64,000 bases of DNA. It comes from Chlamydomonas sphaeroides. Its lineage: Eukaryota; Chlorophyta; Chlorophyceae; Chlamydomonadales; Chlamydomonadaceae. The DNA lies in NCBI GenBank assembly GCA_001662425.1, contig BDDC01000063.1, positions 18,299 to 82,298 on the forward strand, in the 5' to 3' direction. This document shows positions 1 to 11,200 of the stretch, piece by piece (the stretch's first letter is position 1; every line of letters starts with the position of its first letter). A model generated the notes under the pieces. The model saw nothing but the letters and a program-made list of their open reading frames with translations. It did not search any database and had not been told where the DNA came from. The position numbers and the translations under genes are program-made.

Positions 1-1384
1 GTTCTGCGTTGCTAAACCATGCGCAGTGCTTTGTTGTTTGATTGCGCGTTTGGTTTAGCGACGCAGAACACCTCAAAATATGGTCGGACAGCCTCGTAAG
101 TATCTGGCTAGTGCTCCGCGCAATACAAGAACCACATAGACTACACCTGGCGAAGCACATGCATCTGTTCGGCGAGATAGCCGAGCTGCTGCAACAATAC
201 TCCGCGGCCGGCCTCAAGACGAGCCTCTTCCACGTCGGGTCCCATAGTATTGACACTCCGAAAGGCAACATAGTTGGCGATGAAGCTGTTGATGCAGCCG
301 CAAGGCAAGATGTTGAGTGTGAAGTTTTCGTAAACAGCAACGTGCAACTGTACGAGCAGCCATCATGGCCACACGCCATACGTAGACGAACACGGCGAGT
401 TGGTTGCTCAGGCCACTACATAACTTGCACGCAGATGTGAAGCGGTGCTGCGACGCAGCGGCACTTAACGGCTATACGAATGAAAGCTTATACCTAAGCG
501 GCTTTGACAAAGAAGCAAAGTTACTGGACCTGCTACTTTCTGACGGTTTCGCTACGGACAATGCCGTACCGCAGCCCTCCGTGCGAAACGCGTACATGCT
601 TTGCGTGGGTATGCTGCATAACAACAAGGAGGCTGTGCGCTTATAAAATCCTCCCAAAGGCTGTGAGCAGGGACAGTGCCCGCTGTGCCGGCAACTCGAC
701 GGATGCACGCACATAGTGGGCACCCGCCCACTGTGTGCGGGTGCAGAGACCGACGCATGACCGCAGTCTACATAAAACGCCATAACTGGGCAGTGGCGCG
801 CATAGCGGAAGCCATCCTGCGGGGCCGTCACGGAGGCGGCTTCTTTCTTGCGGACGGGGGAAAGGACACCGAACGCCTCCCCGGCTGCCAGGGCTCCCGC
901 ATGCCAACATGGCTGCTGCCCAGGTCGCCAACGAAGTACAAAGGAAACTCCGGCTGGATATCCTGCTCACCCCAAGCATCAGGGTGGGCCGCAACGGCCG
1001 CCCGCTGGCCCGTGTCAGCAACCCCAGCGCGCGCCGTACGCACACAGTGCACATACTGGAGGTGGGGTTCGCCAGTGACACACGCCATGAGGCCAAACAG
1101 CACCAGAAACTCGAGCAACCCCTGCAACTTGTTGAACTGCTTATCGCAGAGGGCTGGCAGCGTGGCAGGTCAAATACACCCCAGACGCGGCCATCAGCAT
1201 CGGCCACACCGGCACCATACGCAAGGACCTGCCTAAGCTGCTGCGCGACCTGGGCTGCGAACCCGCGCAAGCCGACTCCTGCTGCCGAGACCTACATCGC
1301 CTGGCCGTCACGTACGCCCTAGCCATAGTGGCCCTGCGCCGCGACCTGGAATTCAACAAGGGACAATGCCGCCGCCCACCTTAG
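1..1384 (+). mobile_element. Decayed 3' end of a non-LTR-like retroelement (RNase H plus CCHH/endonuclease-like C-terminus)
   Basis: Three pieces of one degenerate open frame run left to right. Positions 42-420 read like an RNase H C-terminal half: a SDSLVSIWLVLRAIQ stretch, a helix, then LFHVGSHS followed by GDEAVDAAAR, matching the usual SH...GN..AD pattern. Positions 560-780 give SVRNAYMLCVGMLHNNKEAV and then a zinc-finger-like CPLC...DGCTHIVG, with RHNWAVARIAEAILRG after it. Positions 905-1383 give KLRLDILL, HILEVGFASDTRHEAK and GHTGTIRKDLPKLLRDLG, ending at a stop near 1383. This resembles the C-terminal endonuclease-type region of algal non-LTR elements (Dualen/RandI-like), which is an inference. 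The pieces lie in different frames and are separated by stops, so the copy looks dead. The 5' part lies outside the window. Confidence 0.6.
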
Positions 1385-1443
1385 GCGACAGCTTAAGGGG
1401 GGCGCGCGGGATCAGCCCTCGTATCTTCCCTGGGCGGAGTCCC
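1385..1443. other. Non-coding sequence between retroelement and hairpin repeats
   Basis: A short GC-rich stretch after the retroelement stop. It probably belongs to the element's 3' tail. I see no gene in it. Confidence 0.4.
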
Positions 1444-1642
1444 CTAACCCCATCGACTTCTTGCCCGTCGCCGGCCTAAAAGTCGATGGGAGGGATTGAC
1501 TGGCGGCCGCCGTGGGGCCCAAAAGTCAATCAAGGGGGATTTGACTGCCGGCCGCCGCGGGGCCCGAAAGTCAATCAAGGGGCGGGGGATTGACTGCCGG
1601 CTGCCGCAGGGCGCGGAAGTCAATCAAGGGAGGATTGACTGC
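1444..1642. repeat. Array of four hairpin-forming repeat units
   Basis: Four consecutive units each have complementary ends around a GC-rich centre. The first pairs CCCATCGACTT with AAGTCGATGGG. The next three begin GATTGACT (or GATTTGACT), contain GCCGGCCGCCGCGGGGCCC or a close variant, and end AGTCAATC followed by AAGGG. The last three units are about 45 bp each and diverge slightly. A fifth partial start (GATTGACTGCC) follows near 1630. Both the repetition and the inverted ends can be read directly. The function is unknown. Confidence 0.75.
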
Positions 1643-1649
1643 CTGCCGC

Positions 1650-1826
1650 CGCCTACCAGCTCACGGGCAGCATAGCTGCTGGCCGTGCAGGGTGGGCTGC
1701 GCGTCGCAGTGCACGGGACGGCGGGAACAGGAATAGGGAATGGGCGTCCTGGGCAGCCGTGGCGCTTCTCCCGCGTGCCGACTGCTGCCTACCAGCTCAC
1801 AGGCAACATAACTGCTAACCGCACGC
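1650..1826. repeat. Two diverged direct copies of a ~35-bp motif
   Basis: The sequence GCCTACCAGCTCACGGGCAG near 1651 recurs near 1786 as GCCTACCAGCTCACAGGCAA, and the similarity continues through CATAGCTGCTGGCCG versus CATAACTGCTAACCG. The copies are about 135 bp apart and differ at a few positions. Together with the adjacent hairpin array this looks like repetitive non-coding DNA. Confidence 0.55.
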
Positions 1827-3750
1827 GCGCCCTTCCCACGTTCATGCACTAGACAGCGCAGAAAAGCACTTAACCAGCCCCATCGTGGAGCGCTGGAGCC
1901 AGCTTTGACGGGGATCGAACGCAAGACGGTGGCGAAGAAAAAAGTCATTAGGAGAGAATGACTACGATCCCCTTCGCCGACGGAAAAGTATATTTTCAGA
2001 ACGACTTCACAGCCAAACGACGGGTGACCGTTGGGACGTTTTAGGACTTTTAGGATACGAGGGCTGGCCGCGGGATGGTTCATTACCCCTCCCACCCCAC
2101 CACGCCCCGGGGGACAGGGCGCGTAGGGGGCTTCGGCCCTCCTGATCGCCCTACCTCCTTTTATCACGGCGATTCAAGCTCGCCGTGCATCTATTTCATA
2201 GCTATACTTCCCTTCATGTTTTTCGCGCTAGACGTTTTAGCACGGCCAAAACAGGTCCAGCGCAACCTTCAAGATATTCGCAGGTGCCAGATAGTTTCTG
2301 GCAGCCACTAAAATACATCTGCAGGCCTGCCGGCACGCCGCCGGCACGCCGCCACACACCAGCCGGCGGCTTCCAATCACGACCCAGCACCTGCCGCCGC
2401 CCAGGGGGCCCTTGTGCCGCCTCCTGCCGTGTCCTGCCCCCACACCAGGCAGAGTCCGTCATGACCCCACCAAACATGTTGTAGCAACAGGGATTGCCGC
2501 TATAATGAATATGTGTCTGCCTTATGAGCGCCGCACACGGCCTGTCAAGGCCTTCACACTGTGCCCCCCCCCGCCTTGTTCGCCCCAGCTTTGCCCGGGG
2601 CGTTACTGTTGCTTTGCGGCTGGGACACGCCCTCACTATCGGCCATGTGATGCTCAAGCGTTGGTCCGCATAGGACGTGGCATTATGGGCTGGTGCGGCA
2701 CACGTGCCTCACACAAACCCTGGCGTGCGGGGTTTTGATTTCTCAGCCCCCAAAGAGTTCCCGCCCCTCCCTTAATCGTTTTCGCAGCCCCCAAACAATT
2801 ATATAGACTGTACTGCAGGCCCCTTGAATTAATTATATATGCAAGAAAACAGGGAAGTACGGTGCACGACATCGGGTGATCATTTTGCTGTCGCCGGGTG
2901 TGTCCCAGGTGGCCGCGGGTGGCTGCTGTTCAGCACATTTGGCACCGCGTGCGATTTCTTTCGCCAGTATGTGCCGCAGAGCTAGCAGGGCTCGTATCTT
3001 TATGAAACTGCGTCGACCGAATCAACGGCATTTGAGTACGAGCAATCATAAGGCGATCAACACCATGGCCATAGTCACCAACACGCCTTGATTGAAACCA
3101 CCCTGAATGCAACGGCATATGTTTTACATGCTTCAGAACCATTCTATTTCTATTTTAGGCGCCCCCGCACGTCTCCCTACGCTGGCTTACGCTGGCCTGG
3201 ACCTGTATGGTAGAGCACGCACAGAGGCTGTAAGCGGCGGCATGGCACCTGGTGTGACGGGAGGCCTGTATTGCACCCATGCGTCTTGGCATATTGCGGC
3301 ACCCATAATGCGGCGCATTCCCTAAACTCACGGCGACCCCCGACATTCCCCGCCACCCCACTCACTCCTATTGCCATGCCCACCTGCCCGCCCAACCCTT
3401 GATCAAGACCAGCTTGGTTGAGAGCAGATCCGGGTTTGGGACACTTGATCAACACCAGCTAGGTTAGTTGCTTGAGTGCAACGCCCCAATTATTCTGGCC
3501 CGTGGCCCCGTATGAACACCATCGGTCGAGCCGGGCGTCCCATCATCGGGGAGAGAGCTGCAGGGCCCCCAAGTCACCCGACGTGTTGGTCATTTGGGAC
3601 TGAAGTCACCCGGGCTGGGTGACCTCAGGTAGCCGCAGGCTAGCGAAACTAGCTACCCGAAATGCTAAATTTTTGCTAGGCACTACTGTCTTCAGCGCCA
3701 ACTCGTGCGACTTCCCTGCCGCAAGGCAAGGGCAAGTCACCCACCCCGTG
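1827..3750. other. Stretch without a supportable gene
   Basis: Open frames here are short and none resembles a protein family. They are compatible with chance. There is a small GC-rich tandem (GCCGGCACGCC repeated) near 2328-2350, an AT-richer patch near 2800-2850, and a short self-complementary GTCACCCGGGCTGGGTGAC-like element near 3605. I see no exon with good splice borders. Confidence 0.5.
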
Positions 3751-3880
3751 ACACAGGTGTAGCAACACTACGTGTCTACACGAGGTGTAGCAACACTACG
3801 TGTCTACACAAGGTGTAGTGACACTACGTGTCTACACAAGGTGTAGTGACACTACGTGTCTACACAAGGTGTAGTGACAA
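3751..3880. repeat. 28-bp minisatellite, about 4.5 copies
   Basis: A unit reading ACACAAGGTGTAGTGACACTACGTGTCT is repeated head to tail: a 27-bp first copy from 3751, three 28-bp copies (3778-3805, 3806-3833, 3834-3861) and a partial one. Early copies have GTAGCAACACTAC where later ones have GTAGTGACACTAC. Each unit contains the partly self-complementary GTAGTG-A-CACTAC core. It lies about 0.6 kb beyond the 3' end of the giant gene. Confidence 0.85.
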
Positions 3881-4436
3881 GGTGAGTCTTTGGCGTTGCT
3901 TGGGAAGGTCTGATGCGCTGACAATATTGCATGGTTGCTGGGCTGATTTGGCTTTAGGTCCGCACAGCAAGCAAGCTAGCCCCGTCTGGCCGCGTGCCCA
4001 ATCACAGGCAGACGCAGAGGCCGGTGGTGATACTGATGTGGTGCCAAAACGAAACACCTTCTATCTGGAATGGTATGGATTTTGCAATTTCCGGCCTCCC
4101 GTCGCCCGTGTCTAGATGGCACGCATATGAGTGCAAGGAGATTGCGAGGAGCTTGGTAGCTGTGAGGCAATACGATGTACACCAGACATACAAGCGGCGC
4201 TCAAGAATACCCTGTAGGCTCCACATACATGGACACAAAAACATTTATATGTGCTGCCGTGGTCAACATATCGCACGCACATAGCAGCATCAGACATGAA
4301 GTACGGCACAAGCCGTGCATTAAAGCAGTTTCATCAGTTTATTTCGCAAAGAACGAGAGACACAAGGCAGCAATCACCGTGTGCGTGCCTACGTTTGCTG
4401 ACGCAGAAAGAATACCCAATCGATGAGTAAAACGAA
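3881..4436. other. Intergenic DNA beyond the giant gene's 3' end
   Basis: This lies between the minisatellite and the poly(A) signal of the minus-strand gene. Only short chance frames are present and I see no supportable feature. Confidence 0.5.
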
Positions 4437-4441
4437 TTACA
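4437..4441 (-). terminator. TGTAA polyadenylation signal of the giant gene
   Basis: TTACA on the plus strand reads TGTAA on the minus strand, the usual poly(A) signal in Chlamydomonas and its relatives. It lies 66 nt past the TAG stop at 4507-4509, which implies a very short 3' UTR. I saw no other TGTAA on this strand between here and about 4000. Confidence 0.6.
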
Positions 4442-4506
4442 GCCCCCCAACACCAACAGCCCGCATCATCAGGTAAAAACGCATCCAACATATACCGATA
4501 TGCTAT

Positions 4507-5238
4507 CTAGGCAGCATGGCGAGGCATTGAGTTGTGTGCCCCCTCGGTGCCAGCACCCGCCGTTGACTTCAGGCGCCTTGCGCGGCGGCGCACCTGCCAC
4601 AGCGCCACTACAGCCGCCAGGGCCATGACATTGCCTGCCAGCAGCACCGAGGTGATGCCCAGGTAGGGGTGCGCTGACAGCCAGCGGCCCAACGAAGGCT
4701 GCAGTGCTGCGCTGGTGCCGCGCTGCTCCTCACTAGCAAGGCCGTCAACGGCCTTGGCGGCACCAGCGCCATGCTGCTCTGCATCCGCTGATACGCCGGT
4801 GGCCTTGGTGGCAGCCTGGCCAGGCGCCAGGCTGCGGCGAGGGAGCTTCGCGCCCTTGCTGCTCCCGACACTGCTGGCATCGGCCGCGTTGCTTGCGGCG
4901 CTATCTGAGGACATAGTCCCAGTCTCCTCTGGTCCCTGGATGCCAGCCTCCCGGGCCAGCTCCTCCGCCTGCTGCCGCCACAGCTGCGGCAGCCCCAGCT
5001 CTGCGGCCCTGGCCGCTGCCGCCTGGCGGGCCGTCGCCACGTCCGCATCATCCATGCCGCCCCGCAGCTGCTGGTGGATCGGCTCATCAGTAAACATGCC
5101 GCGGATGTCAGCGTACTGTGCCTTCAGGCGGCTGGCCAGGCACGAGTCCTTGCTGCGTAGCTGGGCGGCGAGGTGGGAGGCCACGACCAGCGCGTCCTCT
5201 CCCGTGGCACCGTTGGGGCGGGCCTCAAACTCGACGGT
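4507..5238 (-). other. Last exon: juxtamembrane stalk, transmembrane helix, short cytoplasmic tail
   Basis: The exon begins TVEFEARPNGATGEDALVVA after a CATACAG acceptor. It contains alanine- and glutamine-rich helices (ATARQAAAARAAELGLPQLW) and a serine/alanine-rich spacer. It then has a single hydrophobic helix, YLGITSVLLAGNVMALAAVV followed by ALW, a basic stop-transfer (QVRRRARRLK) and a tail of about 20 residues to the TAG. With the N-terminal signal peptide this predicts a type I membrane protein whose ectodomain is nearly the whole chain. I saw no signalling motif in the tail. Confidence 0.8.
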
Positions 5239-8200
5239 CTGTATGGGTGGGCAGGGTTGCGGCACTCATGTCGTGTTGTCAGGTGTAGCTGATGCCTGTG
5301 CAGTGTGCAAGAGGCCCTTGCTCCTCGTGAGCTGCAGCATGTGCCACGCACGCCCATCCCTATCCCTCGCACACACGCACCATGGAGTGCCTGTCGTCGT
5401 CCTCGTGGACGCGAGACGCCACCACGGCCTGCTGCTGGCCGCCATCCTGACCCAGGCCCAGGTCCAGGCACTCGGCCACCAGCGCGTCCACGTCCGCCAT
5501 TAGGCGCCGAGTGCGACCCACGCGCGCCAGCACCTCGAACGCCATCGCCTCATCGTCGTACTCGCGGAAGGCAATGGCGGTTCGCAGCTCGTCGGGTATG
5601 GCGGAGGCACGCTCATCGGCGAACAGCAGGCGGCGGGTGGCGGGGGGCAGCGGCCCCATGGCAATGTTCAGGGTGACGCGGGTCTGCGGAAGGGACCACC
5701 GGCGCGGGCATGGGAAGCGGGCATGGGATGTGATGCCCGTCGTGCCTCGCGTGCGCGGCACAAGACAACACGAACGACATCACATGTATGATGCAACAGG
5801 GCACCACTGGCGTGACACCGCAACACACGCTGGGCGGCGAGTCATTGCGCCGCATCTCAAATCACGCACTGCCTGCCAGCCGCCATTCAAGCAGCAAGCA
5901 TATAGCAATGCACACGGCGCCTGGCCATGTGCGCAGCCGCAACAAAGGCACGACTCATGACGCACCGCGGGAGCCAGGGCGCCATTGGCAAATGTGAGGT
6001 TGACGGGCCGGCGCTGCACGTTGCCCGCCAGATCTCGCACGTTGAGCAGCTGCAGCGTGACCGTCACGTTGTTATTGAGTGCGGCAGGCTTGCTGAAGGG
6101 GTCCCAGGACATTGACACGGTGCGGCCCTCGCACGCAGAGTACAGGCCGCCTGCATAAGGGCGCCAGAAGGAAGGTTAGCTAGGCATGGGTGGGTGGGGA
6201 GCCAAGGCTATCCTGCAAGCTGGCCAACAGCAATGCCATCCGCCGCAAGGGTGGACGCCGTACCTCCGTCTGTGTCGTTGATAGTGCGCCTGGCGGCTCC
6301 AGTGCCATGGAAGCCAACCCAGGAGAAGGAGAACGGCGCCCGGCACTGCGCAACCAGAGAAGGCGGCGAGCGTGGTGTGGTCATGTCACATATGAAGAGG
6401 AGAGCGCTACATGGTACAACTCGAACCAGCCAGACGTCATGTCGGGGTTGCAGTCATGCAAACCCCCGCATGCCCCGACGCCAGCTACAGCAGCACCCAG
6501 ACCAGGGGCTGTCATCTCAGCGCTCACGTCCAGGGGCTCGTTGAAGGTGATGTTGATGGGGTCGCCTGCACGGAGCAGCGTTATGCAAGGGTGTTCCAGT
6601 GTTAGGTAGAACAGAACCCCACACGCGGCACAGCACGCCCTAGGTAGAGTGGCACGTCGGCCGTGCGAAGAAGGAATGCGGTCAGATGCGCCAGTGCGGA
6701 AGCGCGGCCCAGCATGCCCCGGGTGGAATGGCGCGTCGGCCGTGCGAAGAGGGAATGCGGTGTTTGGTGGGGCCAGATTGCATGCCCGCGTGTGCGGCCC
6801 AAGTGTTTCGGGCCGTGCAAGCTGTGGCTCTCGGCCAGGCCAAGCGCTGAAGGCACTTGTGCATCTCGGGGGCTCGCGTCATGTATGCTAGGAGTGACGC
6901 CGGGCGTGTGCAAAGCTGCCCACCCATATCCCACCAATGCCCCCACCAGCAGCACCGCTACACCCCTGGTACGTGCCCACCAGCACCGCTCACCGCGCAG
7001 GTACGACAGGGTGGGCACCATCGAGTTGGTCACCGGCACGGGGTCCCTGACGTCCACCCGCAGCTGGATGGGCTGGCCCTCGATCCGGCTGTCGCTGCCG
7101 CCGCCCACCAGCGCGTCGCAGGACACCACGAACCGCACCAGGTAGTCGCCGTCGACGAGGCGGTCCTGGCGCTGCGTTGGCACATATGGTGCACGCAAGC
7201 ATGCTTGCTTGTGTGAGTGAGGCGCAACAGGGGGCAGGGTCACAGCGCTGCATGTATGCCAATCAGTATGTGCAACGATCTGCCGGCAGCGGGTTGGTGA
7301 GTAAGTACGTTGCTTGCTCACCGGGTCCCAGTTGTAGGCCGCAATGCCGTACGCGGGGTCTTCCAGGTCCGCAAAGTCAACGATGCTGCCGTTGGCATAG
7401 CTGATGGGCCGCCACAAGCCGCCGCCCCGCCCTGGGCTGAGGTACTCCATCCGGATCTGTGGCAGCGTATGCACGCGCAACAAAGGATGGCGTGTGCAGT
7501 CAGTACCGGAGATGGCAGTGGCCTTGGAAGATAGCGCTCGATTGCGGCGACCGGTGTAGATCGATGCAGATGCGACGACGCACCATGGTGCCGGCCTCCT
7601 GCAGCCGGGGGTGCGAGTGCCACCGCTGGTATGTGTAGGCCGGGTTGGACAGCTGGAGGCGGATGGTCTGCGGGGGAAGGGGAGGGGGCCCATGGTTGGC
7701 AATGCATGGCCGCATGCATGCGTCGCAGCAACAATGGTACGAGCTGCTTTGATTGCGGAAAGTCAAACGGCCCATCTCTATAAACTGCTGCCACGTAACT
7801 ATCCATCCCTCTGGCCTGGGCACCTTATTCAGCGATGCATCTGTGCGGTTGTAGATAAGCGGCTGGAACGCTGGCCAGGCCTGTGGGGGTGCAGGGCGGC
7901 GGAACATGTTGGCCTGCGTACATGTGCGTGGGCTCATCACGCTATGGTCCACGCAGGCAGCAAAGCAATCTGAACGCGCAGCACACACGGTATGCCGACG
8001 CAGGGTGGAGCTCGGCTGCCCACCTCGGGCCACACGGCATGCGGGCAGGCGCTGAAGCACTGGAGCGTCAGCGACGTGCGAGAGAACTCGGCTGCGGGAC
8101 GGGGCAGAGTCGACAAGTCACAATTGCGTTGTTATGAGGCACCATTTCGCGCTGCTGCGTGGCTCTGCTAAAGATACTGCAGCATGGCCTCACCAGCGTC

Positions 8201-11200
8201 GCAGGTGCCCTTGGCCACAATGTCAATGCTGCTCTGCGTGTACTTGGGTCCGCACTTTGCGGCCACCATGGCTTTGGTGGTCTTGGCGAAGGGGCCCCGC
8301 AGCGTGAAGGGCACGGGCTGGATCCAGGGCGCGCCCATCATCTGCAGCTGCATGGACGCGTTGTTGGAGGCCAGGTCGGGCTCCAGCTCCATGCGGACCT
8401 GCGGGGTGGACACCAGGGCCGCAGCAGTCAGCGCCAGACAACGCAAGGTGCGCGAGGGGCCAAGCAAGTGCAGCCTGCCTTGCCCGCACGCCTACCGGCT
8501 CGTCAGTGCCACTCTGGTTCTCCAGCAGCAGCTCGTACAGCGTCTCATCGCCCTGCTTGAGGTTGACCTGCGAGCAATGTAGGCGGCGGGTCCGGGGAGT
8601 TGGGGGCGGAGGGCATGGGATATGGTTGTAAAGAAGCAGCTGGGTCTAATTGTACAGCTGCGCAGAGAGATGCCCGGCGGCACATACGACGCACCCGCGT
8701 GTTCATGCCGCCCAGCACCGACACCTTGGCCATCTCGCGCTGCTGCGTGCCCGGCTCGTGCGGGCACTTGGAGCGGCCTGCATGCGTGAGAAAGGGGCAT
8801 TGCTTGGTTTCCCAACAGTCCTTGTACTACGGCAGCCCCTTGTTGTGGAGAGCGCACGCGGCCTCATTTGGTGCGCGACGCAGTGGGATATTACGGCCTG
8901 GGCTCCGTCCGCACCCGCTAGCAGCTCGAAGACAGGTGTGCCGAAGGCCACGTCCGGCCGCATCTGCGGGTACACCGGATGGCATGTGTTGGTTTATCAG
9001 CATGGGGCATGACTTCCAAACACCCATGCATGCGGCTGGGGCACACGCAGCAAGTGCGAGCGGGCTCACCTTGACCAGGAACTGGTCGCCCACGTCCTTG
9101 TCCCTGCAGGAGCAGATGACGCGCAGTGCACGCCGTTAGGCAAGCAAGGCACGTGCCCAGCTGCATCTGTCGGGCAGGTACACACGACACGTGCGTGCTG
9201 TAGCTATAGCTGCAGTAGGCAAACACGAAGCAGGGACATGGCGGGCACGGCAAGAAGCCGTGGCAGGCGTGCAAGGCAGCACGCACTTGAAGACGACGGT
9301 CACGGTGCGCTCGCGATCCGTCTCCTGCAGGAGCTGCGTGTTGAACTCGAGCTCCATGCCGTACAGGTTCTCTTCTCTGCCCTCCATCCTGCGGCGCGAC
9401 ATCACGCCGTACAAGCATAAGCACAGATCTATTGATCTGCATGTCGTGTGGCGCCCATGGAACACATATGCTCCGAAGTGCCCACTCACCAAAAGCCGGT
9501 GCCGCCCCCACCACCGCCGCTCATGCCAAACATGTCGCGGAAGCTGATGGAGAACCCGATCTTGGTGGACAGCGTGGAGGCGGTCTTGAAGCTGTACGAG
9601 TAGGTTCCGCCGCCTGTGTGCAAATGGGGCGGATGGGCATAACAAGGGGGAACGACATTAGATGCGTTGCGGTGGAGCTTGGAGCCCACTGCACGCTCGT
9701 TGCTGCTGGGCGCACCTCCACTGAACGAAAAGGTGTTGAATTTGACGCCGTACACCTGATAGCGCCGGCGAGGAAGGAACACATCGTAATGGAGGATCAC
9801 AACATATCGTGCACATGCGCGCACGGTTTAACCACATACCCACAGTCCCTCCTAGGCCGGCGGCGTCCAACGCACCTGGTTGAGCGCATCTAGCTGCTTG
9901 CCCGCCATGACGCCGCCCACCGCCGCCTTCTGGCGAGGGGCGATCGCGAGATTCCCTGCGGTCGCGCTGGAGTCCAGGTAATCCTGTAGAGGGGCAAAGG
10001 CGCGCACGCGTGGATGGAGGGCCACAGGTTCAGTGTAGGGAGCTGCTCATTAGCATGGTGCTGGTATGGGACCATCGATGGTCATGAAGGGCACATCAAT
10101 CGCATGGTGCCAGCGCGCACCTGCGTCCGTAGCATGAGCCGCTGCAGCTTCTCAGTGCCCTCGTAAAAGCCCTGCGAGTGGGTCGGTTTGTGGGGCGGGC
10201 CGTACCATAGTGAACAAGGCTCAGTTGCACGTGCGCTCCGCTTGCTTGCCGCGAGGGTAACGACGGAGCTTGTGTGCAGGCACCTCAACGGCCTGCCATG
10301 TCGGTTGGCTCTTGGCTGTGTGCGCGCACCTGCTTCCACACGGGGCTCGTCTCCAGCCGCGTTTTGTCGATGCCGCGGCCTTCGAAGGCTGCTTTGTTCC
10401 TGGGATGTGAACAAGGTGGCCGGTGCGTGAGTGCGTGCCCAGAGAAAAATGCTCCGCAGTCTTGCATATCCATCCAGCCGTGGTAGCGACCCATGCGGGC
10501 CACTCCTGGAACCCACGGCCGCACCTGTCTGGGTGGTTGTCCAGTGTCTGGTGCCAGATGCCCTCGATGGTGCCCTGCACCAGGCCGTTGGCGTCCTGCT
10601 GCCCAACCTGCGCCCACCAGACGGAAAGCAACTACTTATGAGCGTGCTGGTGAAGAGAGACAAGCAAGCAAGACTCCCCGTTGGTCGCAAATCGCACCTG
10701 GTAGCCGGGCAACTCCTCCTCCTTCTCCTTGGCCAGGGTGTCCAGGTCCGTGTGGACTTGCATGATGTCGCGCCACCCGCGCAGGCCCTGTGGGACATGG
10801 GACAGGCCGCATGAAACGTAAAGAAGGGGCCACTGTCTGCGTCGTCGAGATAAATGGTGAAAGCTGGAATGGCGAGCTAGCACCCGCTACATGGCTGGGT
10901 TCGTGAGGCGGCAGCCAAGCAAGCTGGCGGCAGGCCCTTGCTTACGCTTTTTAGGTGTCCAAGCACGGCGGAGCTTTGCTGCGTGACGGGCTTGCTCTGC
11001 TCAGCGTCAAGCTTGTTCTGCAGCTCCGGAATGACAACGTTCTTGATGTGCCAAACGCTGCGTGCACAGGGGTGGACCACATGAGCAAAGCCATGGCACA
11101 TGGCTTATGCATCTCAACGCCCAAGTAAGCAGCACTGTAGTCATTGTGAGGGGCGCCGCTCATCTCCCAGCATGCCCATACCTGTGCCAGGCGGTGCCGT

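Noticed and set aside
2041..2055. TTTTAGG-like sequence resembling the Chlamydomonas telomere repeat
   Set aside because: Only one or two imperfect units (TTTTAGGACTTTTAGGAT), so not a telomeric array.
3828..4115. A plus-strand frame beginning in the 28-bp minisatellite
   Set aside because: Its start codon lies within the repeat, and the rest has no domain, conservation signal or plausible splice context.
6602..7702. A 366-residue minus-strand frame
   Set aside because: It is a chain of real exons and introns that happens to lack stops. Only parts (for example QIRMEYLSPGRGGG and DGDYLVRFVVSC) are coding, bounded by normal splice sites.
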